From positions 496,001 to 560,000 of the forward strand of contig NJPS01000079.1 of NCBI GenBank assembly GCA_002946415.1: 64,000 nucleotides of DNA, given 5' to 3'. This DNA is from Rutstroemia sp. NJR-2017a BVV2. Its lineage: Eukaryota; Ascomycota; Leotiomycetes; Helotiales; Rutstroemiaceae. A program made the position numbers and the translations under genes. Positions 23,980 through 35,805 of this stretch are shown piece by piece (positions within the stretch are counted from its first letter, which is position 1; every line of letters starts with the position of its first letter). A model generated the notes under the pieces. It was not told the origin of the DNA, searched no databases, and worked only from the letters and a program-made list of their open reading frames with translations.

Positions 23980-24558
23980 AACTAATACATCAACGTGGCA
24001 ACTTTGCTCGTGTACACGGACCATAATTTGTATCTGAAGCCAAAGCGCTTTGATCCCGAGCGCTGAGTAGATAGACCCTGATCTGCGGTGGAAGGTGGAA
24101 ATAACGTGCGCGCCGTCCTCGAAGGTTCATTAGTATGCAGTAACTTGAAGTCTAATGCTCTTTGGATTAGTAAGTACTTTGGTTCAACTGTTGACCACGT
24201 GGACATCACCAAGTTTGCAACTGCAGCTTTTCAAGACACGGAGGCATTTCACAGCTGTGCTGTCGTGATGGCTAGTCAATTATTGACTGTTGAAGAGACG
24301 CTGGATCAGCTCGAGAAGATGGTCGGGCGGCCATTGCAGGCAGTTTTCATGACGGAGGAAGAGATTGCCGCACAGCAAGAATCGAACGTCTTTGTCAATT
24401 CGCAGGTGGCTATGAGATATATGTTTGATTATGTTAACATAGAAGGACTCTCTATATCGCTTCGGCTGAATACTTTCCAAGCGTTTCTTGCGAGGGAGGG
24501 AGGCCCAGGATACTGTACTGTGGACTTATCCATAAATTGCTGGCTATGTGCTCCTTAG
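23980..24558 (+). pseudogene. Relic of an NmrA-like / NAD(P)-binding family gene (C-terminal part)
   Basis: An open stretch of 156 codons ends at 24558; its last ~120 residues resemble the C-terminal half of fungal NmrA-like proteins: WISKYFGSTVDHVDITKFA, VEETLDQLEKMVGRPLQAVF, VNSQVAMRYMFDYVN and LNTFQAFLAREGGP. The N-terminal Rossmann fold with its glycine-rich NAD(P) motif is absent. Upstream DNA has stops in all frames and no splice set that I could find to restore it. I read it as a decayed gene; assignment is from memory of the family and moderate at best. Confidence 0.4.
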
Positions 24559-24989
24559 TCGACGGGATTTGGACATGGCTTCGTCATGTTGATAAGGATC
24601 ACACTGAAATATAAAATTCCGTGATAGGATCGTCAACACGCGTATGAATTTTACGTGCTCGAATATAACAATACGATCTCAACTGTCCCCTCTTCACACA
24701 GTACCTCTGAAGCCGCAAATATTCTCCCACCAACCTATCAACCATAGCAGCAGCAACCCACCAAAGCATCAACCTCATCACTCACACCACCGCATATCCA
24801 ACCTCTCCCTCAACTCATACAAATTCAAACTCAATCCTATCTTTATCGCCCATATCAATCAGTCCAACACGATGTTTCACATCCATCCGCATAACTAGCT
24901 CATACTCTGGTCAAACTTCCCTTTCGAGAACTCTAAATTCAAGGGAAAAGAACGCCTTCGCAAGCTATACTGTTTAGGGTCTTGTTCGC

Positions 24990-25250
24990 GAGGGGGTTTG
25001 GAAGGAGGGGGTTTGGAATGTTTGGGAAAAGGTTTGGAAGGTTTAGGTTTGCGTAGATCGGGTTGGAGCGCGCTAAGGTTGGGCTTGGGGTTTGTTGGTA
25101 AAGTTTATTTTTGGGGGGGTTTGGGGAGAGAGTTTGCTGGGAATTTAGGAATTTGGGAATTTGGGAAAGATGGACGTGGGGGTTGGGGGGTGACTGAGCG
25201 TTTGGGGATTGGGGATTGGGGATTGAGGATTTGGGAGCGGGGGGGTTGGA
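24990..25250. repeat. G/T-rich low-complexity stretch
   Basis: Imperfect GGTTTGG, GGAATTTG and GGGATTG repeats, strongly purine-skewed on this strand. Confidence 0.7.
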
Positions 25251-25686
25251 TATCGGTTTTGAGCGAAATTGATGGCTGCTGAGTTGATGTTGGTTTGCAC
25301 CTTTGCTTCATGGAAGAGAGATAGATGATACATTAGTACTGCGTCGACTACTCGTCAGGTTATGAGCAGTAGGTTGATTCGATTAGCAATCGACTTGGGA
25401 TAGGTCCTCCTCTCTTACTCGAGAGATGTGGTTTTCAGTGAGTGAAAACTAGACTTACTTTAAAACACCGTGCAGACTACGGGCTTGACTTGCGAAGCCT
25501 TCAAGTCTTCGATGGATTGGAATAGTAGATGCTTGCTATATCGCTCTCGCACAGCTCATGCATAGATAGATACGTAGCTGCAAAAGTCGTCATCTAGGCC
25601 CACTCTCACCCTCACCATCACCATATATCTCAGACCCATCCATCCATCCATTACCTAAAGAACAAACACCGGATGAGACATATTCA

Positions 25687-25711
25687 TCTATCCATCCATC
25701 CATCCATCCAC
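25687..25711. repeat. (TCCA)n microsatellite
   Basis: About six uninterrupted copies of TCCA. Confidence 0.9.
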
Positions 25712-26897
25712 CCGCCAAAACCAAACCAAACCCCCCTCACGTTTCGAATCCCAAGTTCCCCCGTCCACATGTCCACCCGGTGGACAAGAGACCCAACTAA
25801 CTGGTTTGCTCTTCTCTGCCCCGCTCGCTTTATCCTTCCGATCTCATCGCAGGATCGAGATCCAGGCGGGGTCTCTGGGGAGTCGTTTATTGTTTCCTGG
25901 ATTATGCTTCTGGGGACCGGGCGGGTTATATCAGGGGAAAGGATGATCGTCATTAGGTAGGGATGGGCTATCGGTGTTTGTTTTGGGTGGTAGGTGGTTA
26001 GGTTAGGTGTTTATAGACGGGTGGTTTCAGAATGGGATGGAGATGGGATGGGATGTGGGAATTTGGTTTTTGATGTGGAGGATGGGAGGGGAACGTTTAA
26101 AGCGCTGGGGTTATGTTAGGTTGGGGAGATTGGGTGTGCTGAGGATGGGATTGGGGGAGTGGGTTGCTGGGGATGCTCATCATTCTATCGCTCTCCTAGT
26201 CTTCAATATCTATCAATTTCAATCGAGAACCCAATCAGTTTGTCCAGCTCTTAGGATAAAGATAGACCCATCTCAGATAAGCATCCATTGCGCTGTGTAG
26301 AGGAAGTTCCAATATGCTTATAGGAGAGGTAGCCTACTCGAAGGTTCCAGATCTTCTTCGAGGAACTAGACATAGCAGATGGCGTTCGCGTTGAGACAAC
26401 CAAACTATGAGATGAATATCTCATAACAGGATCTGTCTTGAGTTCATGAGTCATTAGTTAAAGACTATAATACTGAAATCTGCGTCGCCGTTTGGCTCGA
26501 AGGATCAGATGCCAAGGAAAAGGAAGACGAGCTTTGCCAACAGACGCAGAAAAGTTGAACGGAATAAACTATGATCATTCATATAGTCTTAGAATAATAT
26601 AACAACTATCTCATCTCTTCTGCCTAAGACGCCGTGATATAAATCAAGCAATCTGTTCGCACTACAAAGTCGACAGACGTCAGTGATTGAAAGCGAGAAC
26701 CCCCGTCTTACTCAGACCATCCACAGTCTCGGGCATTAGAAATTCCCGAGTCAGCATTTCGGTCACCAAGAGCCCCGAACCACCTCAATACTGAAGACCC
26801 AAGCTAGGCTGAATCATTCCATTCCATCCATATAATTATCAGACACTCAGCACCAAAACGCATATCGCGATGTAGTACCACCCACCCCACCAAACAG

Positions 26898-28175
26898 ATG
26901 TCCAGCCCCAAAATCCTCATCTCCGGCTCCGGCATCGCAGGCAGCGTCTTCGCCTTCTGGCTTCTCCGCGCCTACCCGCGCGCCCGCATCACCATCGCCG
27001 AGCGCGCGCCCTCTCTCCGCCTCACAGGCGCCAGCGTCGACATCCGCAGCTCCGCCGTCGACATCATCAAACACATGAACTTGGAGCCCGCCATCCGCGC
27101 CCGCTCGACCAACGAAGCCGGCATCCAGTGGGTGCGCGCCGACGGCTCCCCCGTCGGCACCATCGAAGCCACCGGCCGCACCGACATCCAGACCTTCACC
27201 TCCGAGTACGAGATCTTCCGCGGGGAGCTGGCCAACATCTTCATCGCGCCCGTGCGGGACCGCGTGAAGCTGCTATTTGACGAATCAGTAGAGCGGTTCG
27301 AGCATTGCGAGGACGACGAGGGCGTCCTCGTCACGTTCGCGCGGAGTAAAGAGCGTGCGAAATACGACCTCCTTGTTGCGGCCGACGGACTCGGCTCCAA
27401 GATCCGCGGCAAATTGTTCGGCTGCTCCCCGCGCGAGCACATCCACGACGAGGGCGTGCACACCGCCTATTTCACCATCAACCGCGATCTCCTGCAGGGG
27501 AGCCGGCTAGCCAAGGGGTTTATTGCCCCCGGCGGGCGCGTGATGTATCTCCGCCCGGACCCTGATCCCGCCGGCCGCACGCGCGCGATGCTGCTATGCG
27601 TGACGCGCAAGTCGGACGTAGAGCGGAAGCGCCGTCTGGACGCCGCGCTGCGCGACGGCTCTGAAAGCTACATGCAGCTCATGGAAGAGGAGTTCCGCTC
27701 CGCGGGCTGGCTCGCGCCCGAGGTACTGCAGGGAATGCGCGACACGGACGATTTCTACAGCTCGTTTTTCGCGCAGGTGCGCGCGCCGGCGCTGCACAGC
27801 GGGCGGGTGGTGCTGCTTGGGGATGCCGGGTATGCGACGCCGGGGCTGGGCACCAGTTTGGCGATTATGGGGGGGTATGTGCTGGCGGGGGAGATGTTGC
27901 GGCATGGGGGGGATGTGCGGGCGGCGGTGGAGGGGTACGAGGAGATTATGTTGCCGTTTGCGAAGGACGCGCAGGGCGGAGTTGTTGGGGAGTATGCGAT
28001 GCAGGTGCTGAATCCGCAGACGGAATGGGGGATTGCGGTTTTACATGCGGTGGTGCGGTTGGTGACGGGGTTAAAGTTGCATAAGTTGGCGATGGGGGTG
28101 GCGGCGGCGCTGGGGGTTACGGATAAGAAATTGAGTATGCCTGAGTATCGTTGGCCGAAAGAAGGGGAGATGTGA
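26898..28175 (+). CDS. FAD-dependent monooxygenase (PHBH/TetX-like fold), intronless
   Basis: A single exon of 425 aa. The N-terminal dinucleotide-binding motif is SGSGIAGSVFAFWLL (residues ~9-23) with ERAPSLRLTG after it. Mid-protein there are YEIFRGELANI and LLVAADGLGSKIR (the DG motif), and GDAGYATPGLGTSLAIMGGY near residue 305 binds the FAD ribityl and pyrophosphate. Enzymes of this class use NAD(P)H and O2 to hydroxylate aromatic or polyketide substrates; the substrate cannot be read from sequence. Length and motifs are complete. The coding DNA is far more GC-rich than its flanks, with C-ending codons in the first half and G-ending codons in the last third. No biosynthetic cluster partners are evident next to it. 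It converges with the SUR2-like gene. Confidence 0.9.
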   Translation: MSSPKILISGSGIAGSVFAFWLLRAYPRARITIAERAPSLRLTGASVDIRSSAVDIIKHMNLEPAIRARSTNEAGIQWVRADGSPVGTIEATGRTDIQTFTSEYEIFRGELANIFIAPVRDRVKLLFDESVERFEHCEDDEGVLVTFARSKERAKYDLLVAADGLGSKIRGKLFGCSPREHIHDEGVHTAYFTINRDLLQGSRLAKGFIAPGGRVMYLRPDPDPAGRTRAMLLCVTRKSDVERKRRLDAALRDGSESYMQLMEEEFRSAGWLAPEVLQGMRDTDDFYSSFFAQVRAPALHSGRVVLLGDAGYATPGLGTSLAIMGGYVLAGEMLRHGGDVRAAVEGYEEIMLPFAKDAQGGVVGEYAMQVLNPQTEWGIAVLHAVVRLVTGLKLHKLAMGVAAALGVTDKKLSMPEYRWPKEGEM

Positions 28176-28988
28176 GTGGTAGGGGAAGGGGAAGGGGAAT
28201 GAATTGTATATATAGCCATATTTTCGCTCTGGTCTCGATTGTTTTGTATAATACACCTACTCTTGGACTTAGTGTCCGCTCTTTTTCAGTGACAGAAGCA
28301 GTACCCTCCTAAGCCATCCGTCCAGACTTTAGCATCGTTTATGCTACTCGCACACTTGCGCAAGTCCTGAATCTCTTGGCGTTTTGTGCTTTGTTGTAGT
28401 GACCTCCATACCGAGTGAGGAAAGATGACTGCTAGTTATGGTTTTGAGCTAGGAGATGTGTTAACGAAAGAACAGCTGTCAGCTCATGTGAAAGCTGTCA
28501 AAAGTATCAGTCAGTCCCAACCAATTAGGGAGGTTAGCATTATCTCCATACTCTTCCGTGCGCATATAACAGTCTGAATAGCCCCATTTAGAAGTGCCAC
28601 AAGAGTGAAAAAGAAGAAAATGATAATATTACTATTAATCGTCCGTCGTCCATCACATTCATCAAATCTTCTCCAAACCATTCCGACCTTCATCCCTAAT
28701 CATCACAAACCCCCGGAATCAGAAGTATAATCATCCCTTTTCATAATGCAGAAGCAAACACTTCTCCCTCATGTATGTATGCGTGGTACACCCGCTTTCC
28801 TTTCCCTATATGCCCCTAAATGCTTGAATCCAAAAACGTACATGGACAACACAACTTAGTGTGTTGCCTTTAATGAAAGAAAAAGGTTTAGCAAATCTCC
28901 AAGTTGCTCAGGCGAGTGAGCGGTGGTCGTAATATACATTCTTTCGTCTCTGTAAGCTTCACGCTTCTCATCTTCCATTACTGCTTCC
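28176..28988. other. Intergenic region between converging genes
   Basis: 3' flanks of the monooxygenase (+) and SUR2-like gene (-). No repeat, RNA gene or coding signal seen. Confidence 0.6.
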
Positions 28989-30195
28989 TCACATTTCTTT
29001 CGTGTCGACCTTGTCTGCCTCTACTAAGACCTGCGCGGCCTTTCTACTGCGTTCGTATTTTGCTGAAGTATCACCCGTCCACATTGTATTCAGCAGTCTG
29101 TCCCAGAATGTGAAGAAAGGTTGACTAAAGTTGGTCTTGATACCCCAGCTCTGATGGTGGATATCGTGGTATGCAGCGTTGTTGCTTGTGATATGTTGTA
29201 ATGGATCCCATGGGAGTGCGTAGCCGCAGTGGTCATCTACTGTCTTGAAAGTGGACAGCACGAAAAAGAGTATACCTTGACGACATGTCATACCGACGAG
29301 TTTGTAGCCAATCGATGCGCCAATAGTATCGAGAAGGAAGCCTTCAACTGGGTGGTTGTACAGAGCGCCATAAGCGTAAGGAACATAGAGGCGGTGATGA
29401 CGGGAGTGAAGTGTCGCTGTGAGAAAATGTTAGGTTTAACTTGGAAATGCGAGGTGATGAGGAAGAAGTATGGCAAAACTTACTGTAGAGCCATTTGTTC
29501 ATATGCATAGCACGATGCAAGAAGTATTGCCAGCTATCGAGGAACGCAATTGCACCAACCAGTTGGAAGGCTGGCACAATGAGCCAATATATCATCTTTG
29601 CAACAGCGATTTCCCAGCCCGCAAAAGCCGGAACTTGCTGCCCAGTAGCCACATCCAGGCCTGCAATCAACGAAGGATATCTGCCCCCCGCCAAAACCCC
29701 CGCAATCATCGGATGACTGCCAGCAACATTCTGGCTGATAGTCACAGCATCCAAACCAACAAATCCTAAGAGCTGTGGCAGAGCTCGCTGTGCGATTCGT
29801 ATTGTTTGTGCCCATCTCGCTATATCGTAGTTTTGCTTGCCGGTCATTTCTTCGGGTTCGGTGAGGACAAGCAGCGCGCCAACAATTGTCTGGACGATTT
29901 GTTGGATGATGACATCGCGTGCAACTTCGTAGCGGGTAGCGCGATTGCGTTTGAGAATCTCGGCGGGTGTGTGAAGACGGTATTTCGCCCAAATGTCGTG
30001 GGTGTCGATGTAGTGGAAAAAGGCAGATAGTGACCAGTAGGCTGCAATTGGGAGGATCAGAGAGAGCGCAATGTCCGAGACGAAAGGTAGAAGCGGTTCG
30101 ACGGGAGAGAGTGTGTATGACGGGAGAGGTGGTAGGTCCGACATTGTTGTCGAATTTGATAGGGTGGTTATATTAGCCATCGTGGAGACGGTCAT
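28989..30195 (-). CDS. SUR2: Sphingoid-base C4-hydroxylase, SUR2-like (fatty acid hydroxylase family; two exons)
   Basis: Exon 1 is 30195-29484 and exon 2 is 29416-28989, with a 67-bp intron (GTAAGT...CTCACAG); 379 aa. The three histidine clusters of the di-iron hydroxylase/desaturase superfamily are present: HRAMH (227-231), HSRHH (241-245, formed by the splice) and HDIHH (321-325). Hydrophobic segments at about 35-60, 95-115 and 190-222, plus one between the second and third clusters, fit an ER membrane protein. SUR2 hydroxylates dihydrosphingosine to phytosphingosine for ceramide synthesis. The conserved LYVPYAYGALYNHPVEGF after the second cluster supports this subfamily over sterol desaturases. 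The start at 30195 is the first ATG; in-frame ATGs at residues 6 and 18 are alternatives. Confidence 0.88.
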
Positions 30196-30394
30196 CTAGG
30201 TAGGTGAGCTCGTGCTCGAGCTCTTTGTCTTTCCTTGTTGTGACGGAGGTTATCGTGAGGCTTAGGAGTCAGGCCTAATGCCAAAGGAATGTCGGTATTT
30301 GTTGATTGGGAGAAATTGAGCAAAACGATAGGTTAAAAAGATTGAAGAAGAACTAAGGTAGGAAATTGAAGGAGGGAAGGAAGTGAGAATTAAA

Positions 30395-30437
30395 AGGGTA
30401 TAAGGGCACAAGGGCACAAGGGCACAAGGGCATAAGG
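30395..30437. repeat. AAGGGCACAA decamer tandem repeat
   Basis: About four copies of a 10-mer, mirrored in inverse orientation at 31212-31246 (CTTTGTGCCT). Confidence 0.85.
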
Positions 30438-31211
30438 TTGTTTATTAATATGGTTCCCAATCTCAGCTTTTGCGTGAAATCTTACTGTAGTCGAAAGGGA
30501 TGACTTTAAAGAGATACGCGGATGGTTTCTGCAGCGAGTAACCTTACTGAGTACGTGAGGTGACTTGACCAAGATGACGGACGACCCACGTCCACGCCAC
30601 ATGGAAGTCGGATGGTTGCGATCAAACGATTCAAATGAAATAAAATTAATGCCGGCACTTCCGACGTGTGTTTTGTATAGCAGAGCCCTGAATATCAGGT
30701 TTATCAGGTTTCCCGCACAGAAAATGCCCCTGATGGGTTAACGATTGGGCAGGCGCCAAGAAACCTCCGTACGTTAGTTGTGCATTATGGATTATGGCAT
30801 TTTTCGAAATTCCCTCCAATCACTCTGTCCTCTCTCTCACTCGGGAACATCTCCTAGGGATGACCTCGAATGTGCTTCATTTATACAACGTACAACGCTG
30901 CCAATGATGCTCCTTCTTACGACAGTATCACGTTTGGCACGTTTGGCGCAGCCTCGATGCTGTCAGCTTGCAATTTTAGAAGGCCACCACGAAATGTGCG
31001 TAGAATATCGAGCAAAATGCTCGCTCTCTATTTCGTACTTTGTGCACATTATATTGAACGGCTGGATGAAGAAGGAACAAGTTCATCCCGAGCCGATGGG
31101 CAGCCCACAATAATCCAGTAATCAAATCACCGGCGGCTAAGGCCAGATGAACTACTTTAGTATATCCAGATTATCAGATCGATGTGGCGAATTGCATCTG
31201 GAAACCGGATG

Positions 31212-31246
31212 CTTTTGTGCCTTTGTGCCTTTGTGCCTTGCTGCCT
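31212..31246. repeat. CTTTGTGCCT decamer tandem repeat
   Basis: Three copies of TTTGTGCC, followed by diverged TTGCTGCC and TTGGTGCG words; inverse of the tract at 30395-30437. Confidence 0.75.
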
Positions 31247-31498
31247 TGGTGCGTTGCCTTTATGCCTGGAGCTTTGATCTTTCGCATCTGATCCTCAGGC
31301 ATCAATATACTTTCTGCACTAAGCCTAATATTGTTAGACTTCCCCTCCAAGATTTTTCCCGCACCGAAGCCCATTTTTATCAGCGTCCTATGTGATTTTG
31401 TTTCCCCTCCCCTCCCCGAAGTCTTCGCAAACTCATCCATCTTATCCTACATTCTTTAATCTACTCAAAGCAGTCTTTCTGTTCAATCTACTCTCAAA

Positions 31499-32328
31499 AT
31501 GATAATTTTCAAGGTGAATACTTCTTCTGCTACCCCGCCATCCTCTCCGCAGATCAGAATGTTCTTGACGTGGGTGGGGGGGGAAGTAATTATCGAGTTT
31601 ACTTGTTCTACTTTTACTAACAAATTCTGCTCGTCGACAGGATATCATCACCGATGACGAGATCATCTCGGACTCGTATGACATGAAGGAGATCGATGGT
31701 GTCGTTTACGAGGTTGATTGTGCTATGATCACTCTCGGCGCCGTCAGTGTTGGTATGTCTACCATTATTCGAAGGGCGAATGGCTAGAACGTTATACTAC
31801 ATAGCGATTAGTTACTAACACAATAAACTATAGACACTGGTGCAAACGCCTCTGCTGAAGGTGGAGATGATGAGGGTGCCGATGACCAAGAACAAAAGGT
31901 CAACAACATTGTCAACTCTTTCCGACTCACCAACACCCAATTCGATAAGAAATCATATCTTAGCCATCTCAAGTGTATGTTGGATACATTCAAATCCCGT
32001 GCTCAAGCTAACAGTCTTGGCAGCATATATGAAGGCTGTTAAGGAGAAGTTGAAGGAGAAGAACGCTTCCGAGGAGGAAATCACTACCTTCGAGAAGGGT
32101 GCTCAAGGATATGCCAAGAAAATTGTCGGAAACTTCAAGGACTACGATTTCTACATTGGTGAATCCATGAACCCCGATGGAATGTACGTTTATATCGCAC
32201 TCGCTCATTCTATCCACACATTCTCTAACGATTACTTTTGTAGGGTTGTTCTGATGAACTATCGCGAGGACGGTGTGACCCCATACATCACTGTATGGAA
32301 ACACGGTCTTACCAAGATGAAGGTCTAA
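31499..32328 (+). CDS. TMA19: Translationally controlled tumour protein (TCTP) homologue, five exons
   Basis: Exons 31499-31513, 31641-31752, 31834-31974, 32024-32183 and 32244-32328; introns of 127, 81, 49 and 60 bp. The model gives 170 aa, the family's normal length. The first exon is only 15 nt (ATG plus IIFK). Family features in order: [20 protein letters not shown], the acidic flexible loop ([21 protein letters not shown]), the basic helix pair [20 protein letters not shown] and [20 protein letters not shown], and the C-terminal [24 protein letters not shown] is an abundant cytoplasmic protein that associates with ribosomes and microtubules and responds to stress. The exon 3/4 joint uses the GTATGT donor after AAGT, giving LKSYMKAV; the nearby GTGTAT would break the frame. 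Confidence 0.97.
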
Positions 32329-32838
32329 GGGAAACAAGATTTTGGGCATTTCGGGGGGAGCTTTGTTTATCAAGGGGTTTACATTATGCACAAGCAGTGG
32401 GCTTGAGTCGCATTTGTGACGCTCTCTTTCATAAAAGCGATTGAAGATATCACAATCCAATGCAATCAGAACCAAGGTTCTTTTCCACCACCCAGCTCCC
32501 TAATCATGGGTTGTTAGCCGTGACTCCGACCGTAACACGGCGGTCTATGTGCTGGGAATGTCCACCAGCGAAGTTGCCAGCACTCCGTCACTGACAAAAG
32601 ACGCTCCAGAAGGACCTATCCCTGTTCAAAATTTCTCATACTGAGCGAGAGCCGTCTGCTACTCAAACTTTATCCAAAGGCCATCCTAGTGAATGCTGTT
32701 TCCTTGCATGTGCCGTTCCAAAAGCTCCTTTTCGTATGCAATATATGTACATGCCTATCCGGACAGTTCGGCCCTACTAATAACAGCCATCAACGAGATA
32801 TGCAACCCCCTCTTCCGTGTCTCTATAAAATAGACCAT
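32329..32838. other. Intergenic region between converging genes
   Basis: 3' flanks of TCTP (+) and the AIM3/BBC1-like gene (-); no other signal seen. Confidence 0.6.
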
Positions 32839-35327
32839 TCAATCCCAACTAGGATCTAGCTTCCCGGCCCAACTCTCGCCTGCAGCTCTAAATATTCTGA
32901 CCTCCCCTTTAACCAATTCCGCCATATTATACTCCCCCTTCATAACTTTCTTCACTCCCCCCACATTCTGCTCTACGACTTTCACCACACCGTTCGGCTC
33001 AACTAGTAAAAATGTTAGCTTCTGCACAACACCGTCTTGCGCCACATTGGATGAAAATGCACGATGCATTCCCCTGACAGCAACCACACAAACAAGGAAA
33101 CGGAAATCAACATACCCCCAACCACAACACTAGTATGATCCGGCGCCCCCGCCCATTTCTGCCCGCCCCTCGCATCCCTGAAATGGCTCTCATAGAACTG
33201 CAACACATCCCCCCTCACCACCCCCGCCTCCCGGACCCCGCCCCTCGGCTCCGCAACCCCGTTCTTGAATTCGTAGATCTTGTATCCGTGCACATACCCC
33301 TGCGACACCATACACGGCTCCTCTCCGCGGCTCTCGCATTCCGCGGCGACCGCTTTCAGAGCCTCGAAGGCGAGCGTCCAGCACTCCCCGTTGCCGACTT
33401 GGGTGCCGAGGCGGGATTCCGCCCATGCGGCGACGGCGGGGGAGTAGGTGGTGGAGTAGGTGTGGAGTTGGGTGTGGGAGAGGGGGGGTGGGGGTGGGAG
33501 GTGGATTTGCTGGGCGCGGATGCTGTGCGCGGGGGAGGTGGAGTCCCAGGTTAGTTTTAGCTTGGTGCGGGAGAGGGTGGTGTTGTCGCGGATGATGCCG
33601 GTGAGGGTATGGGTTTTGCGGACGCCGTTGGAGGACCAGGAGGTGCTGTAGGTGCTGGTGCGGGTGCCGGGGAGGCGGGCGATGGAGGGTGGGGGGAAGG
33701 GGATGGGGGATTGCGTGAACCAGAGGGAGGGGAGGTCGAGGGGGAGGTCGGGTTGAGGGGGGGGATGGGCGATGGGTGGTGGGGTGGAGAAGGGAGTCTG
33801 CGGGGGGTGTTAGTGCTTTCTCGCTGTGACATTGGGCTTGCGGGGTGGGTAGATAGAGGGTCGCATGTGCGAGAGAAAGTAATGGATAAGTATCATAGCA
33901 CATTACATAGTCATACATCTGCATATTCAAAAGAAAATAATAGGAATATAAACATGAAATTACTAAAACAAATGTAAACATCAACCACTCACCGAAGGTT
34001 TCGGCTTCGTAGCCAACGGTATCGGCGGCGGCGTCCCCGCATCCGCAGACGGCACCCCTATTTCCGTCCCCCTCTTCTTAGGCGGCGGAGGCGGCGCCGG
34101 TTTCTTCTTCGCCAGCGCAGTCGTCCCATTACCCACCGGGCTTTCCGCCGTCTCTACACTCCTCGCCGGCGACGCTTCCCGTGCTCCATATGCGCTCACT
34201 TTATCCGCAATTCCGTATTTGGTGTTCAGTTTGTTGGCAGACGCCCATCCGGATTTCACCTGTTCGCCATGTCGTTCGCGGAAGTTGTTCGCGGTGCTGG
34301 CGGCGCTTTTGGCGTCGCTTAGGGAGACGGATGAGGGGTCGTTGCGGAATGCGGTTGCGGTTTTGAGGGCTGCTTGTTTTTGGGCGAAGGTGGTGCCTTC
34401 GGTAGGGGCGTCGGGTTTGGGGGAGGAAGAGGATGTTAGTCGGGAGAAGCGTGATTGCAGTTCGTTGACTTGGGCGGAATTGCTGCGTGATGCGGGTGGA
34501 GGTGGGGATGGACTCGCTGTTGTTGAGTCGCGTGCGGGTGGTGGTAGGGCGGGTTTACTTTTTCCTCCTACTCCGAAGCCTGGGACTGATACACCGGCTG
34601 CTCCTAACCTGCTCAATGCCCCCTGGTTTAGAATCCCTCGGCTGGGATCTGCTTCAGATGTAGCTGCACCGTATGTGGGAGGGGGTGAGGGCGCAGAGAG
34701 TGAGGGATTCGAGTTCTGTCGCGGGGGCAATCGAGGCGGGAGGCCAGGAGGCTTCGACTTGGCTGCTGCTGGAGGTGGAACCGGAGGAGGAGTTCTACCG
34801 TCCGCACCGTCTTTCCTTCCGGGCGGTGGTGGCAGATGCGCTGTAGATAGTCCGGTCCTATCCGCGCGGTACGGAACTGGCGGTGGAGGTGGTTTCTTCG
34901 CTTCTTCTTCTCGTCTCCTAGCTTCCGCTTCCTCGGCTTCTTGCTGTGCTCTTATTTCGCTTGCTGGGATCGGTGCTCCCCATCCGCTCGTATCCGGCGT
35001 GGTTTGATTTGGCATGGCTGCTCCTCCGTGGTACTTGACATTCTTGGGCGGAGGCCCAAATGATGCCGGATCTTTTAATGAGGATATAGGTCGCGAGACA
35101 TGTTCCTGGGCTTCTTCACTTGGACTTTTGCCCTTTCCCATCCTACAAACAGGGGTGAGTTGGCATTCAAAAGATAGGAATTGAGAGCTCCCAGAAAGGG
35201 ATAGATGGACTTACCAACCAGCTACTTGATTGATCCCTTTGAAATCCCCTTTCCAGCTTTCCTTGGATTTTCCATCTTTGCCCTTGGGATGCCATCCTCC
35301 TTTTAATGTGTCTTTGAATCCGGACAT
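32839..35327 (-). CDS. AIM3/BBC1-type proline-rich actin-patch protein (four exons)
   Basis: Exons 35327-35215, 35142-33993, 33797-33116 and 33002-32839; introns of 72, 195 and 113 bp; 702 aa. The N-terminus reads MSGFKDTLKGGWHPKGKDGK and then GINQVAGWMGKGKS across the first splice. Residues ~60-420 are proline-rich with many PPPPP and SKPPGLPPRLPPR motifs, likely SH3 ligands. The C-terminal ~240 residues form a folded domain (LPSLWFTQ, STSWSSNGVRKT, AAWAESRLGTQVGNGECWTL, QKWAGAPDHTSVVV, VKVVEQNVGG). This is the C-terminal domain shared by yeast Aim3 and Bbc1, which regulate Las17/WASP and myosin-I at cortical actin patches. GECW and PDH could be relics of a cysteine-protease-like fold. Exon 3 is very GC-rich and shifts from C-ending to G-ending codons. 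Confidence 0.85.
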
Positions 35328-35805
35328 GGTGGTACGAGAGAATAGGAATAAATGTGTAGGGTGACGTCTGCGGGGGATAGGAATATTATAGCCTGGAGGA
35401 AATACTAGCAGTACCCTAGGATTAAGCGTTACAGCACTACCAGGTAGTATGCAGGTAGCCGTTACAGCGTCTGCCGGCTTCTGGAAACAGTGTACTGTAC
35501 TTGTCAGCTTACCTAGCCAGAAGTTGCATATACTCAGAAACGAGGGCCTCGGGGAACAACCTCCTTACTGGTAGTGTAAGTTCAATATCCAAGCTAAAAT
35601 TTATGTCTCTCTGTCTTTGTTTTGCATTGTTATGAAGCATACCCGGCATCCAATGCAATCATCGGATACTCGGGGACCAGACTACGGTGGACTCGGGGGA
35701 GTAATCCGGTGGTCTTTCCGACACCTAATCTCAGCAACAAAACCCAGCTAGTCTCTGTGTGCTTTATAAACTCAAATAAAAACGGTTTTGCTAACTTATC
35801 AATTC

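Larger units (their letters stand above)
24559..26897. other. Intergenic region with simple repeats
   Basis: Holds a G/T-rich low-complexity stretch (about 24990-25250, GGGATTTGGGAATTT-like words) and a (TCCA)n run. ORFs in it follow the repeats. The last few hundred bases are the promoter side of the FAD monooxygenase. Confidence 0.55.
30196..31498. other. Shared divergent promoter region of SUR2-like and TCTP genes
   Basis: A 1.3-kb spacer. AAGGGCACAA decamers repeat at 30395-30437, and the complementary CTTTGTGCCT decamers at 31212-31246. A C-rich pyrimidine tract (TTTCCCCTCCCCTCCCC) at about 31401-31418 lies just upstream of the TCTP start, as is common for highly expressed fungal genes. 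Confidence 0.55.

Noticed and set aside
33190..33984. 264-aa minus-strand ORF and overlapping plus-strand ORFs in the proline-codon-rich DNA
   Set aside because: It runs through the intron at 33798-33992 in the wrong frame; the spliced AIM3/BBC1-like frame has clear homology on both sides.
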